Below, piece by piece: positions 8,174 through 16,525 of a stretch of 35,762 bases of DNA. Source of the DNA: Trichormus variabilis 0441 (GTDB lineage: Bacteria > Cyanobacteriota > Cyanobacteriia > Cyanobacteriales > Nostocaceae); NCBI RefSeq assembly GCF_009856605.1, contig NZ_CP047245.1, positions 1 through 35,762 of the forward strand, in the 5' to 3' direction. Numbering within the stretch: position 1 is the stretch's first letter; the number at the start of each line of letters is the position of its first letter. The notes under the pieces were generated by a model. The model was not told where the DNA came from. It did not search any database and was given only the letters and a program-made list of their open reading frames with translations. The position numbers were made by a program, and so were the translations under genes.

Positions 8174-10297
8174 ATGTCTATTCAATGTCCAACTTGCCTC
8201 ACCGACAATACAGACGATGCGATTAACTGTATTGCCTGTGGGACACCTCTTGTTTATACTAGTAATTCGTCTGCTTCATCTGCTTTAGACTTAGCTGCTG
8301 GTACTTTATTAGGACAAGGAAGATATCAGATCGAAAAAGTTCTTGGAAGAGGAGGATTTGGTATTACTTATCAAGGAATTTTTTTACAAAATTCAGCTTA
8401 CATTGCTATCAAAGAGCTATGGCCAGAAGGCGCTGCCAGACAGAAGAATACAGTGCTTTGGCCTAGTTCATTACCTCCAATTCAAAAGCAACAGCAACTT
8501 AAAAAATTTCAGTTAGAAGCTAGTTATTTACATCAATGTATTCATCCTAATATTGTCAGAATTTATGAATGGTTTGAGGAAAATAATACTGCTTACTTAG
8601 TAATGGAATTACTTTCTGGTAGGTCTTTACAGGATATTTTAGAAAAAGAAGGCCCACTCCCAGAAGATAAAGTTAAATACTATTTGCTGCAAATTGCAGA
8701 ATCTTTAAAAGTTATTCATGCTAATAGATTACTTCATCGAGATATCAAACCTGATAATATTATCGTTGATAGTCAGGATAGAGCAGTATTAATTGATTTT
8801 GGCGCGGCTAGAGAATTTATGGCGGGTCAAACTGGAGATATGACTCGAATATTAACACCTGGATACGCTCCCTATGAACAATATATCCAAAGTGGTAAGC
8901 GTTATCCTGCCACAGATTTCTATGCTTTATGTGCATCAATGTATGAGTTATTGACTGGACAGTTACCCGCAGAAGCAACAGAAAGAGCAAATACTTTATT
9001 ACAAGGAAGTACATCTACACCTTTGATTCCACCTCGACAATTACGTCCCAATCTTAGCCCTCTAATTGAAAAAGTTATCCTTACCGGAATGCAATTTAGG
9101 GTTGAAGACCGCTTCCAAACAGCTGATGAATTAATTGATGCTCTCAATGGTAAATTTATTTCCCCCAGCCACAAAAGAGCGCAAGAATTAGTTAAACAAG
9201 GTAAATTAGCAGAAGCAGTTCTAGCGTATGAAAAATATCTCAATAGCGAACCAAACAATGGTGAAGCAGCAGTTGAACTGGCAATAATTCAACTACATCT
9301 TGATGAAACTCAAGCAGAAATTGCTGCTAAAAAAGCCATGCAGTTAAAACCAAATGATGGTAGGAGCTATGGAGTTTTAGGACTTGTTAACTGCCGTAAA
9401 TCAAATTGGTCAGAAGCATTAAAAAATTTAGAACAAGCAGCAAATTTAGCTCCCCAGGAAGTTTGGATACAAGCAAATTTAGCTTGGGCTTTGGGTAAAT
9501 CCGGTAATTGGCAACAAGCGGAGAATACCGTCAATAAAGCACTTCAACTGGATGCTAATTGTACCTTTGCATTAGGATTACAAGCTTGGATAGCCGTAAA
9601 TCAAGAGCAATGGAAATCAGGAATTCGTACTGCTTCCCAAGCAATTTTTAAGTCCAAGCAAAGCTCTTATACAAACTCTCAGGAATTGCAACGCTGGGTA
9701 TATCCTTATTTAATTTTTGCCCTAGATAAAGCAGTAGTTACCAAGCAAGCAAGCGACGTAGAAAGACGTATTCAAGAATTTATTACTCAAGTACCTGACA
9801 ACAGTTTTGGTTGGGGTTTCAAAGGTTGGAAAGCAGCCGTAAAATGTTTATGGACTGATGCTATTTCCGATTTTGAACAAGCAAGTCGTAAATCAAAAGT
9901 TTCTAGTTGGATATTAATAAATCAAGGAATTGCTCAAGAATATTTGCATAATTTTCAAGCAGCTATCCAAGCCTACGAAACTCATACTCAGCAATTTTCG
10001 CCTCATGCTTTTGTTTTATTCCGTCTCGGCACTTTATATGGACGATTAGGACAATGGGAAAAAGCACGCTCCTATCTAGAAAAAGCAGTTCACGAAAAAT
10101 CCAATTATGCAGAAGCTTATCATAATTTAGGCTGGGTGCTTCTGAATATTAAAGATCAAGATGGTCAGGTAGAAAACTTCCGCGAAATTTTGTCATCCTA
10201 TCGGAAAGCGGTTGAATTATATACAGAGCAACAAAAACACCCTCTAGCCCAAGGTATTAAACAAGTTTTTCAAGCAGTTGGGGTTAACAATTTCTAA
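8174..10297 (+). CDS. Zinc-ribbon Ser/Thr protein kinase with C-terminal TPR repeats
   Basis: The product has 707 residues. A CxxC...CxxC zinc ribbon occupies about 5-24. The kinase domain (about 50-325) has the GRGGFG loop (from 58), Lys80 in IAIKEL, HRDIKPDN with catalytic Asp190, DFGAARE at Asp208 and TPGYAPYEQY. It is therefore complete and of the Pkn2/cyanobacterial type. From about 335 to 700 there are degenerate TPRs (AEAVLAYEKYL, EALKNLEQAANL, KARSYLEKAV), which usually bind partner proteins. There is no TM helix. As the last gene of the long plus-strand run, it supplies the phosphorylation opposed by the PP2C at 5275 and read by the FHA protein at 4618; these links are inferred from context. 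Confidence 0.95.
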   Translation: MSIQCPTCLTDNTDDAINCIACGTPLVYTSNSSASSALDLAAGTLLGQGRYQIEKVLGRGGFGITYQGIFLQNSAYIAIKELWPEGAARQKNTVLWPSSLPPIQKQQQLKKFQLEASYLHQCIHPNIVRIYEWFEENNTAYLVMELLSGRSLQDILEKEGPLPEDKVKYYLLQIAESLKVIHANRLLHRDIKPDNIIVDSQDRAVLIDFGAAREFMAGQTGDMTRILTPGYAPYEQYIQSGKRYPATDFYALCASMYELLTGQLPAEATERANTLLQGSTSTPLIPPRQLRPNLSPLIEKVILTGMQFRVEDRFQTADELIDALNGKFISPSHKRAQELVKQGKLAEAVLAYEKYLNSEPNNGEAAVELAIIQLHLDETQAEIAAKKAMQLKPNDGRSYGVLGLVNCRKSNWSEALKNLEQAANLAPQEVWIQANLAWALGKSGNWQQAENTVNKALQLDANCTFALGLQAWIAVNQEQWKSGIRTASQAIFKSKQSSYTNSQELQRWVYPYLIFALDKAVVTKQASDVERRIQEFITQVPDNSFGWGFKGWKAAVKCLWTDAISDFEQASRKSKVSSWILINQGIAQEYLHNFQAAIQAYETHTQQFSPHAFVLFRLGTLYGRLGQWEKARSYLEKAVHEKSNYAEAYHNLGWVLLNIKDQDGQVENFREILSSYRKAVELYTEQQKHPLAQGIKQVFQAVGVNNF

Positions 10298-10308
10298 GTC
10301 TGCAATTA

Positions 10309-10336
10309 CTCTTCTTATCGGAGAGCGATTTTTTTT
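10309..10336 (+). terminator. Possible weak rho-independent terminator after the kinase gene
   Basis: A short CTCT/AGAG stem starting 12 bases after the kinase stop is followed by a run of eight T (10329-10336). The stem is only 4 bp, so support rests mostly on the T-run and on its position at the end of a long same-strand gene series. Confidence 0.3.
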
Positions 10337-10373
10337 CGGGGGAGATGGGCAACAATTAGGTGGTAGCGAACTG

Positions 10374-10780
10374 GGTATTGAGCCGAGATGTGTGTAATTT
10401 TGAGCAAGATGGTCTGGAAACTCCTACTATATAAAGGTTTCAGCAATTTTCAAGTGAAATTGACATTCTGGTACAAATCTTGGGTATCTATAGCTACAAA
10501 AACCGGAGTATCTATTAACTTTATTTACAGATTTTACAGCTAAGGCAATGGGTATCTGTCACAATAAATTGTCTGAAACTCTTACAGAGTAAAGATTATA
10601 TTCATTTCAACCACACAGTATTTATAATTCTCTGTGGTAGGCGAAAAGCAATTATTGACGCTCACACTGCAAGTATGCGCGGCTCAAATCAGGCGGAACT
10701 ATTAAAAACGCTAAAAGCTATATGCAGCAGGCTTTTTCAGACCATCTTGCTCAAAATTACACACATCTCGGCTCAATACC
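10374..10780. repeat. 43-bp perfect inverted repeat flanking a 321-bp non-coding segment
   Basis: The left arm 10374-10416 and right arm 10738-10780 are exact reverse complements over 43 bases (outer end GGTATTGAGCC, inner end GATGGTCTG). Just inside the arms, similarity continues at a lower level for about 35 bases, so the original repeat was longer. The enclosed 10417-10737 has no convincing gene. It contains three GGGTATCT-like words (10481, 10506, 10549) and an ACCACA/TGTGGT hairpin (10610-10638). The right arm lies 18 bases beyond the stop of the minus-strand tyrosine recombinase. It may be recombination sites, a MITE, or ends of a lost insertion sequence. The rest of the 10298-10797 gap holds nothing else I can support. 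Confidence 0.85.
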
Positions 10781-10797
10781 AACTGCAAACATTTACC

Positions 10798-11883
10798 TCA
10801 AAACCTCGGCAAAATAGTACCTGTCCCTGCATCCTTTTTGGGGCGAACATACGTCTTGGTAGTGTCACTCTTACTATGCCCCAACTGGTCTTGCACCTCA
10901 AACAGTGGTTTACTATCAACCGCCCTCGTTGCGTGGGAATGCCTTAGCCAGTGACAAGAAAACTTTACCTTCGCCACCTCAGAGATATCCTGAATCAACC
11001 TTTTAATCGCCCGATCGCTTAACGGCAACCCCCGTTTTTTAGGGTCAGGCGACATATTGGGAAATACTGGCATCTTGTCACTAGCCATCCCCCGGTATTT
11101 TTTTAGCAACTTAGAAGTCTCGTAGTCCAACCCAATTTCTCGGTACTTCCCACCCTTACCCCGAAACTTGATAGTGTAATATCCACGTTGCCTATCATCC
11201 GTCGCTGGGTCAAATTGCCATTTAAAGTTGTGCCAATATAAACCCGGAAAATCTTCCCTCGGTTTACCTGCTTCATCACCTGGAACTGTCACCCGACCCA
11301 CTTCACCTACCCGCATTCCACTATAAAAAAGCAAACAAAAAACCAGCCAGTGCTTCCCACTCAACTGCTTGGCAGCATCAGCAAGTTTCGCCATCTCCCA
11401 ATCTTCTAAATAACGCTCTGCTTTGGGTAAATTACTGAAATTATCGTAATTTATGGTACTAGCAATATTCCGCAAAAAATAGCCAATATTCTCAGCAGAT
11501 CCGTAACTCCACAGCGACCGTAGCATCAAAATCTGGTTAGATTTAGTATAAGGGGAAACCTCACCCCAAGAGGCAATAAATTCAAGTAGCTTTGGCTGCT
11601 GTAGCAATCTTAAATCAGGTATTCCTTGATGACGAACCCAATCTAGTAATTTTTGACCAAAACGATAGTATTTTCGCTTAGTTTGTTCCCGGTTTTGACT
11701 GCCAGCCCAAGCTAAGATTAACTCTTCATCATTATTTACGGCAGGTGTGCGGTAATAATATTGCCTGATTACCTCCTCTACCAATTCTGGAGTTACTTGT
11801 TGCGAAGTATTTGACGTTACAACCTTAACAGGGTTGAGAGAAAGAATTTCTACGGAGCTAACCTCAATATTAGTAACATCCAT
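10798..11883 (-). CDS. Tyrosine recombinase/integrase
   Basis: The 361-residue protein has an N-terminal SAM-like core-binding region (about 28-130: long helices ending before the YTKSNQILMLRSLW segment) and a C-terminal catalytic domain. Catalytic features seen are Arg in YSGMRVGEVGR (about 194), a beta-hairpin Lys in RGKGGKYREIGL, HWLRHSHA (about 312) with the H-x-x-R box, LGHSKSDTT, and the nucleophile Tyr in KTYVRP near the end. All core residues appear present. On a circular plasmid it could resolve dimers, invert DNA, or integrate the plasmid. The adjacent 43-bp inverted repeat is a natural substrate candidate. The ATG at 11883 is the plausible start; its upstream 215 bp contain a dyad around ACTTCC-T-GGAAGT (near 11921-11933). 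Confidence 0.93.
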   Translation of the reverse strand: MDVTNIEVSSVEILSLNPVKVVTSNTSQQVTPELVEEVIRQYYYRTPAVNNDEELILAWAGSQNREQTKRKYYRFGQKLLDWVRHQGIPDLRLLQQPKLLEFIASWGEVSPYTKSNQILMLRSLWSYGSAENIGYFLRNIASTINYDNFSNLPKAERYLEDWEMAKLADAAKQLSGKHWLVFCLLFYSGMRVGEVGRVTVPGDEAGKPREDFPGLYWHNFKWQFDPATDDRQRGYYTIKFRGKGGKYREIGLDYETSKLLKKYRGMASDKMPVFPNMSPDPKKRGLPLSDRAIKRLIQDISEVAKVKFSCHWLRHSHATRAVDSKPLFEVQDQLGHSKSDTTKTYVRPKKDAGTGTILPRF

Positions 11884-12098
11884 TTGGGAAATAAGGATTA
11901 CGCGACCATAAACATATAACTTCCTGGAAGTGCGGTTTCAGGAAGCTATTATATTCTACGGCTTAAGTGGATGTGCCGGCATGAAGAGAACAAGTATTTG
12001 GGGTTAACCAATGCCCGGACTTTGGGTTTGGTTGTGTTCAAGGTGTAGCATTTGGACGGTACTGAAAGCTCCTTTGTTGTACATAAATACTATTAAAA

Positions 12099-12617
12099 TT
12101 ATTGTTTCACTGGATGGTAAAGTTCAGTTCTAACATCCCATTCCCACCCCACACTCATAGGGTCACGGTGACGCGACCAACTGATAAATTCTTTGGGGCT
12201 TAATTTCTCTGTTTCTATAATCAGGCTTTGAGGAGTAACACCGAGTCTTTGAGCTAAACTTTCATTTGTCCTGGGTAGCAGTTCGACTTGGGGTTGTTGG
12301 TGAGAATAAGCTTGTCTGCGCGGTCTGGTGTTGCTGCTGTATCTACCAGAAGCCATCGCCCTCTCCATGAGTTCCAGCTTCTTGGTAATTGCGTCGAGCT
12401 TGGTTTCTAGTTTCTTTTCTAGCTGCAAAATCGATTTACTGCTAGGGGCAATATCGCTATCAATTTTGCTATCAAACTGGGTGAACAATTCCTCTAAGGC
12501 TTGTAGCAAGGCGATTGTATGCCCTTGACGGTGCAATTTAGATAGTTCTTTTACTGCTGGAATTAAAGCAGTAGGGACACGAATCATTTCGCTTGGTAGG
12601 GTTTTGTGGTCAGTCAT
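12099..12617 (-). CDS. Plasmid-type DNA-binding-like protein (ribbon-helix-helix-like N-terminus, coiled coil)
   Basis: The 172-residue protein has an N-terminus (EMIRVPTALIPAVKELSKL) like short beta-strand plus helix ribbon-helix-helix segments. A charged heptad-like helix (about 65-90, LQLEKKLETKLDAITKKLEL) suggests dimerisation. It continues with an Arg/Gln-rich linker and a C-terminal helix-turn-helix-looking block (LAQRLGVTPQSL), then Trp-rich WSRHRDP...GWEWD. I do not recognise a named family; related proteins seem typical of cyanobacterial plasmids. It lies downstream of dnaB on the same strand, separated by 207 bp. A role in copy control or partition is possible but unproven. Confidence 0.65.
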   Translation of the reverse strand: MTDHKTLPSEMIRVPTALIPAVKELSKLHRQGHTIALLQALEELFTQFDSKIDSDIAPSSKSILQLEKKLETKLDAITKKLELMERAMASGRYSSNTRPRRQAYSHQQPQVELLPRTNESLAQRLGVTPQSLIIETEKLSPKEFISWSRHRDPMSVGWEWDVRTELYHPVKQ

Positions 12618-12824
12618 GATATCAAATTTGATAGCAATAAACTGATTGTAGGGTGAAAGCGTTGCTTGCTGCCGTTAGGCATCGCTACTCATCAACTATT
12701 TTCTTAGAGGAAAAGCGATCGCCTACGGTAAAGCTTGCTACACCTACCTTAAAATCGTCTACAAAATACTTACTCATATTTGTCAACGCACTTTTTTTGT
12801 ATCAATAAATGCAGACCAATTTTG

Positions 12825-14174
12825 CTAACGTGCCAAATTTTTGAACTGAGTAAACTGTGCATCAAACAGCAGTTTTGTTGTTCCTGTTGGCCCGCCCCTA
12901 TTTTTGGCGATAATTACCTCTGCAATACCTCTATCAATCGTATCGGGGTAGTAGTATTCATCCCGATAAAGAAGCAGTATTAAATCCGAATCTTCCTCAA
13001 TTCGCCCTGATTCGCGCAAATCTGACATCATAGGACGCTTGATAGTGCGGCTCTCTACACCACGATTTAGCTGTGACAACATGACAATAGTTGTGTTGCA
13101 CTCGCGTGCTAATTGCTTTAACTGTCTGGTGATTTTTCCGATCTGAAAAGCGAGGTTGTAACTATCACCATCCGTCCCTTCCATTAATTGCAAATAATCA
13201 ATACCAACCATCCCAATGTGACCGTATTCTGCAACAATTCGCTTAACTTTTGAACGAATTGAATTGACAGTTATCACGGGCGAATCGTCAATATAAATAG
13301 GCAACTCGCTTAACCTACCGATTGATTGCGCCAAAGGTTCCCACTGGTGTTTAATAATCTTGCCCTGTTGCAAATAGCTTGAATCAATTCTTGCATCTTG
13401 GGATAAAAACCTATCTCCCCATTCTTCTTTGGTCATTTCAAGGCTAAAAATAACAGTTGGTAACTTTTCAAGTGAGGAGATATTAAAGGCTAAATTGCCT
13501 AGAAATGATGATTTTCCCATTGCCGGACGACCAGCAATTGTTATCAGCTTTCCCGTTTTAAATCCTCCTATCATTGCATCTAGGTCATAAAACCCAGTCT
13601 TTACCCCAGGTGGGGATATACCCATACTTTTTTCTTCAATGCTGGAGTAGGCGTTTATTAAGATATCGCTGAGATGAATTGGCTGAGATGTTGATGCAAT
13701 TGCACTATTATTTATCTCCAAAATTTTTGATTCAGCCGTCTCTAATTGTTTGGCTATTTCTTCTTCTTGGTCGTGTGCCAAATGTACAATCTCATTGCCA
13801 GCCTTGATTAATTCCCGCCGCAGATATTTTTCCATCACCAACACTGCTAAGGCATCGATGTTAACAGCTGATACTGTGCGGTCTACAAGGGTTGCTAATT
13901 TATTTCTCCCGCCAATGCGAAATAGTAAATCACGATCGGTCAGCCAACTTGTGACCGAGAGCAAGTCTGTGGGTTTATCTTGTGCGTGGAGCCTGACAGC
14001 TGCTTGATAGATATCTTTGTGAGCGCTAATGTAAAAAGCTTCGGGAACAAGGCGATCACTCACCCTGCTGATTGCATCTGGGTCGAGCAAGATACCACCC
14101 AAAATGGCCTCTTCTGCTTCAATATTTTGGGGAGGCAGCTTGTTACTATCACCAAAATTTAGATTCTCAGACAT
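12825..14174 (-). CDS. dnaB: DnaB-type replicative helicase (plasmid copy)
   Basis: The 449-residue protein has the usual DnaB length and order: an N-terminal all-helical domain (LPPQNIEAEEAILGGILLD at about 13-31), a linker, and a RecA-type C-domain. Motifs are Walker A GRPAMGKSS (about 216), VIFSLEMTKEEW, Walker B-like IGMVGIDYLQLM, VMLSQLNRGVE, and the arginine-finger region LLLYRDEYYYP, ending in AEVIIAKNRGGPTG. No intein is seen. The ATG shares one base with the TAA of the upstream initiator-like gene (TAATG), so the two are translationally coupled. A private helicase loaded by its own initiator points to theta replication. It acts as a hexamer unwinding the origin. Confidence 0.96.
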   Translation of the reverse strand: MSENLNFGDSNKLPPQNIEAEEAILGGILLDPDAISRVSDRLVPEAFYISAHKDIYQAAVRLHAQDKPTDLLSVTSWLTDRDLLFRIGGRNKLATLVDRTVSAVNIDALAVLVMEKYLRRELIKAGNEIVHLAHDQEEEIAKQLETAESKILEINNSAIASTSQPIHLSDILINAYSSIEEKSMGISPPGVKTGFYDLDAMIGGFKTGKLITIAGRPAMGKSSFLGNLAFNISSLEKLPTVIFSLEMTKEEWGDRFLSQDARIDSSYLQQGKIIKHQWEPLAQSIGRLSELPIYIDDSPVITVNSIRSKVKRIVAEYGHIGMVGIDYLQLMEGTDGDSYNLAFQIGKITRQLKQLARECNTTIVMLSQLNRGVESRTIKRPMMSDLRESGRIEEDSDLILLLYRDEYYYPDTIDRGIAEVIIAKNRGGPTGTTKLLFDAQFTQFKNLAR

Positions 14175-15142
14175 TACTTAACTTGCGCTTTTACTGGGTT
14201 TTCTGTGGGTATCGGGTTGCTTGCTAAAAATTCGCGCACGTCCTCGCGGGCAGTTTTTGCCCAATTGAGCCAGCTGCTGTAAAAATCATCTTTTAAAAAC
14301 TGTTCGAGCCTCGCCTTATCGCCCGATTGAATAGCCCCGCAAACTAAAGCTTGTAGTTGTCCGTACCACATTTGATGCTGCGCTTGGCTGTAAGCCGCAA
14401 AATTGTACTTTTGGTTTTTTTCATCGCGGGTTTGGAACCACTGGGAGCGGATATCCTCAAAGTTTTTCTCAATCCACTTAAGGGGCAGTGTTGGGGATTT
14501 TGGTAACTCTGCTGCTTTTTTCTTACCAAATTCAAAAAATTTCTCTCGCTCGCCTTCTGAGAGAGAGTCTAAAAAATCTAAATAAGTCTTATTAATCTTA
14601 GAGGTGCTGGAATCTTTGTCTGGTGAGGCTTCTGGCTCGTGCTTGTTGCGTAGCGATCGCGCTTGTTGCGTCATGATCACGCTTGTTGCGTCATGATCAC
14701 CTAAGTTGCCTGTAGGCAACACTGTTGTCTCATCGCAACTTGTTGCCTCAGCACAACTTGTTGCCTCAGCACAACTTGTTGCCTCAGCACAACTTGTTGC
14801 CTCAGCACAACTTGTTGCCTCAGCACAACTTGTGCTGAGGCAACAGTGCAAGCCTTTGGGTAGAATGTTAACCTTGACTTTAAGAAGCTCCATATCAATA
14901 AACCCTTTCTCGTCTAAAACTTTGAGGGCGCGTCCTATAGTGCTGCGGTGAACTACCTTTTCTGGGGTAGATAAATCCTTGGCAATCTGGGCGGGCGAGA
15001 CTTCCAGTCCACTGCTGTATGGGTCGAGAGTACGGAGATAGTAAAGTACGTCTCTTTGTGCTGGGGTTAATTCCCGGCAGGCTCTCAACCATTCTTCATG
15101 TTGAAGCGGGTAGAATGTTCCTTGAATTTTTAGCTGTGTCAT
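14174..15142 (-). CDS. Winged-helix replication-initiator-like protein with internal SCAEAT repeats
   Basis: I prefer the ATG at 15142 (about 322 residues); an upstream ATG at 15214 would add 24 residues with no better ribosome site. The N-terminal ~90 residues look like a winged-helix domain (LTPAQRDVLYYLRTLDPY; SPAQIAKDLSTPEKVVHRSTIGRALKVLDEKGFI). The middle has five SCAEAT hexapeptides plus a variant SCDETT, encoded by an 18-bp DNA repeat. The C-terminal part is helical with conserved Trp/Lys blocks and may contact the helicase. The order initiator with internal repeats, then coupled dnaB, matches lambdoid O/P or P22 18/12 modules. The initiator role is inferred. It is divergent from the XRE gene at 15518. 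Confidence 0.75.
   Translation of the reverse strand: MTQLKIQGTFYPLQHEEWLRACRELTPAQRDVLYYLRTLDPYSSGLEVSPAQIAKDLSTPEKVVHRSTIGRALKVLDEKGFIDMELLKVKVNILPKGLHCCLSTSCAEATSCAEATSCAEATSCAEATSCAEATSCDETTVLPTGNLGDHDATSVIMTQQARSLRNKHEPEASPDKDSSTSKINKTYLDFLDSLSEGEREKFFEFGKKKAAELPKSPTLPLKWIEKNFEDIRSQWFQTRDEKNQKYNFAAYSQAQHQMWYGQLQALVCGAIQSGDKARLEQFLKDDFYSSWLNWAKTAREDVREFLASNPIPTENPVKAQVK
14571..14600. other. AT-rich stretch beside the iterons (candidate DNA-unwinding element)
   Basis: 26 of 30 bases are A or T. It lies about 40 bases from the iteron array on its 3' side relative to the initiator gene, the same order as in lambda ori (iterons, then AT-rich DNA inside gene O). It is coding sequence and the base composition is only suggestive. 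Confidence 0.35.
14641..14844 (-). repeat. Intragenic iteron array, candidate replication origin
   Basis: Three tandem 20-bp units (14641-14700, GCTTGTTGCG plus a variable half ending in GATCNC) are followed by a GTTGCCT-GT-AGGCAAC palindrome (14705-14720). Next come one imperfect (14724-14741) and five perfect 18-bp units (14742-14831, GTTGCCTCAGCACAACTT). The last unit forms a 15-bp perfect hairpin with 14830-14844. The word CTTGTTGC occurs eight times in the same orientation. Because 20 is not a multiple of three, the three 20-mers read in three different frames of the initiator gene, so the repeated unit is DNA rather than protein. Iteron function and the origin call are inferences. Confidence 0.75.
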
Positions 15143-15356
15143 AGTATTTTTATTGGTAAAAGATGCGATATCCCTGTTTTGCTTGATTGGACTGAATTTC
15201 CATAAATTCATCATTCTGTCTAGGGTTTATTTGCTGCCAACTAACCAAATCTGATCCTCTGTAATAACTTTTGAAAACTCTGAACTTGTTTCTCAGTTTT
15301 CTGTAATATTGGCAGTGCTACCTAAATCAAATTTGCTTTTGGGAAGCTTTTTGTGT

Positions 15357-15394
15357 ATTTGTGATTAATCCCAAGCTTGTTTTGGATCACAAAT
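15357..15394. promoter_or_regulatory. Dyad symmetry in the shared initiator/XRE upstream region (operator candidate)
   Basis: ATTTGTGAT (15357-15365) and ATCACAAAT (15386-15394) form a perfect 9-bp dyad around a 20-base spacer with AAGCTT in it. It lies 40 bases before the predicted -35 of the XRE gene and about 215 bases upstream of the initiator start, in the 375-bp divergent region. Binding by the XRE protein would couple its own control to replication, but this is inferred. Confidence 0.4.
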
Positions 15395-15434
15395 CTTAAA
15401 TTCTTGAAATTTATTTGTTGATGTTGGTTTAACA

Positions 15435-15464
15435 TTGACTTAGTACATTCAAAATTTTTATATT
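15435..15464 (+). promoter_or_regulatory. Predicted sigma70-type promoter of the XRE gene
   Basis: TTGACT (15435-15440) and TATATT (15459-15464) are separated by 18 bases and lie 54 bases upstream of the ATG at 15518. Each hexamer matches five of six consensus bases. Confidence 0.5.
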
Positions 15465-15517
15465 TAGCCTATCGCTGTAAAAATTATCAGTTGATTAGCC
15501 AATAAGCTAATTTCGTA

Positions 15518-15958
15518 ATGAAACTTAACAATTGTGTACCGTCTGTTTCTTCTTCTGTATCCCCACTTTCCCAATCGTTTGATTCCACGATAAAAAAATA
15601 TAGTATTAGTGCTAAAAAGCTTTCTAGCGAAACCAGAGTTTCTGAAAATCACATTTCAGAGTTCCGTCGGGGCAAATGCGATGTCAGCACCACTGTTCTG
15701 TCAAAACTGCTAGATGGCATGGAAACTCTTGCCCCAGGTGCCAAACAGTATTTTTGCTATCTAATGTCAGGTCACCAACAATCATCATCCTTAAAGCAAT
15801 CGTTAGTTGAAATAATTCAAGTTGCTGATGAGGATGAGCTTTTGGATGCAATGGGTGCGATCGCGAATCGCTTCCGTCATCTTCGGGCTTTTGGTGTTGC
15901 TGAATCTGAATATGAATCAAGTACTCACCTTAAACTGCTGAAAGCTAAACACTTGTAG
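15518..15958 (+). CDS. XRE-family helix-turn-helix regulator
   Basis: The 146-residue protein has a helix-turn-helix domain from about 23 to 75: STIKKYSISAKKLSSETRVS, then ENHISEFRRGKCDVSTTVL, the pattern of Cro/CI-type domains. The C-terminal half is helical (QSLVEIIQVADEDELLDAMG) and probably dimerises. It is divergently placed from the initiator-dnaB operon, so it is a good candidate repressor of replication or of itself. It could instead serve another plasmid function. A promoter and a dyad lie just upstream. Nothing unusual is seen in the 162-bp gap that follows. Confidence 0.8.
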   Translation: MKLNNCVPSVSSSVSPLSQSFDSTIKKYSISAKKLSSETRVSENHISEFRRGKCDVSTTVLSKLLDGMETLAPGAKQYFCYLMSGHQQSSSLKQSLVEIIQVADEDELLDAMGAIANRFRHLRAFGVAESEYESSTHLKLLKAKHL

Positions 15959-16120
15959 TCGCACTGAACCGTAATGAAGATAATGTATTACTAACCAAAT
16001 CAAACAAAAGCTTAAGCATTTTTCGGTTCGTGCAAGCAACTTGAAACAAGATCATTGACTAAGGGACTAAAAACCTAATTGACAATCTACTGTGAAGCAT
16101 GGATTTGGCAGTGGATATTA

Positions 16121-16504
16121 TTATGTGGAGTTTTGAGTAGTTTCGGAAGATAATTTCAGGCTCTGTAAATCCTGAAAGCTCAAACAACGTAATTTATCCA
16201 CCTTTTGCTTAACAATGCCCAAAAACTCCTGAAATTGGGGACAAGATTGACACCTTAACTCTTTTCCAGGAATCAAGCAATTACAGGTAATCAGAGGTCT
16301 TGCTCTAAAGACGCGGGAGCAATTCTTACAGATATACCGTTGTACACCATCTGGTTCTCGACCATGTTTCCCAAGGAGATGAGAATTGCATTTTGGACAT
16401 TCCATGCCAGAAACTTGTGGTTTTGGTTGCCATGACTGCAACGCTTGTTGCATTGCTACTTCACATCTGAGCTTGTTTAAATTAAAACTTTCTTGCGTAT
16501 TCAT
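16121..16504 (-). CDS. Small zinc-ribbon protein, InsA/transposase-associated type
   Basis: The 127-residue protein contains a CPKCNS...RYICKNCSRVF zinc ribbon (about 36-66), the signature of IS1 InsA and related transposase-accessory DNA-binding domains. A second Cys cluster follows (CNCLIPGKELRCQSC, about 74-88). The C-terminus is helical and Ser/Leu-rich. It starts 21 bases after the serine recombinase stop on the same strand and is probably cotranscribed, so it may be an accessory or directionality factor for that enzyme. A stand-alone regulator is the alternative. Confidence 0.7.
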   Translation of the reverse strand: MNTQESFNLNKLRCEVAMQQALQSWQPKPQVSGMECPKCNSHLLGKHGREPDGVQRYICKNCSRVFRARPLITCNCLIPGKELRCQSCPQFQEFLGIVKQKVDKLRCLSFQDLQSLKLSSETTQNST

Positions 16505-16525
16505 AGAGCCAAGTTAGCTACAGAC

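Noticed and set aside
10675..10947. Plus-strand 90-residue frame over the integrase end
   Set aside because: It overlaps the antisense of a clear tyrosine recombinase and has no protein-like features.
14641..14844. CRISPR array
   Set aside because: Units are directly adjacent with no unique spacers.
14706..14951. Repeat-rich frames on both strands over the iterons
   Set aside because: They are produced by the 18-bp tandem repeats; only the minus-strand initiator frame has domains on both sides.
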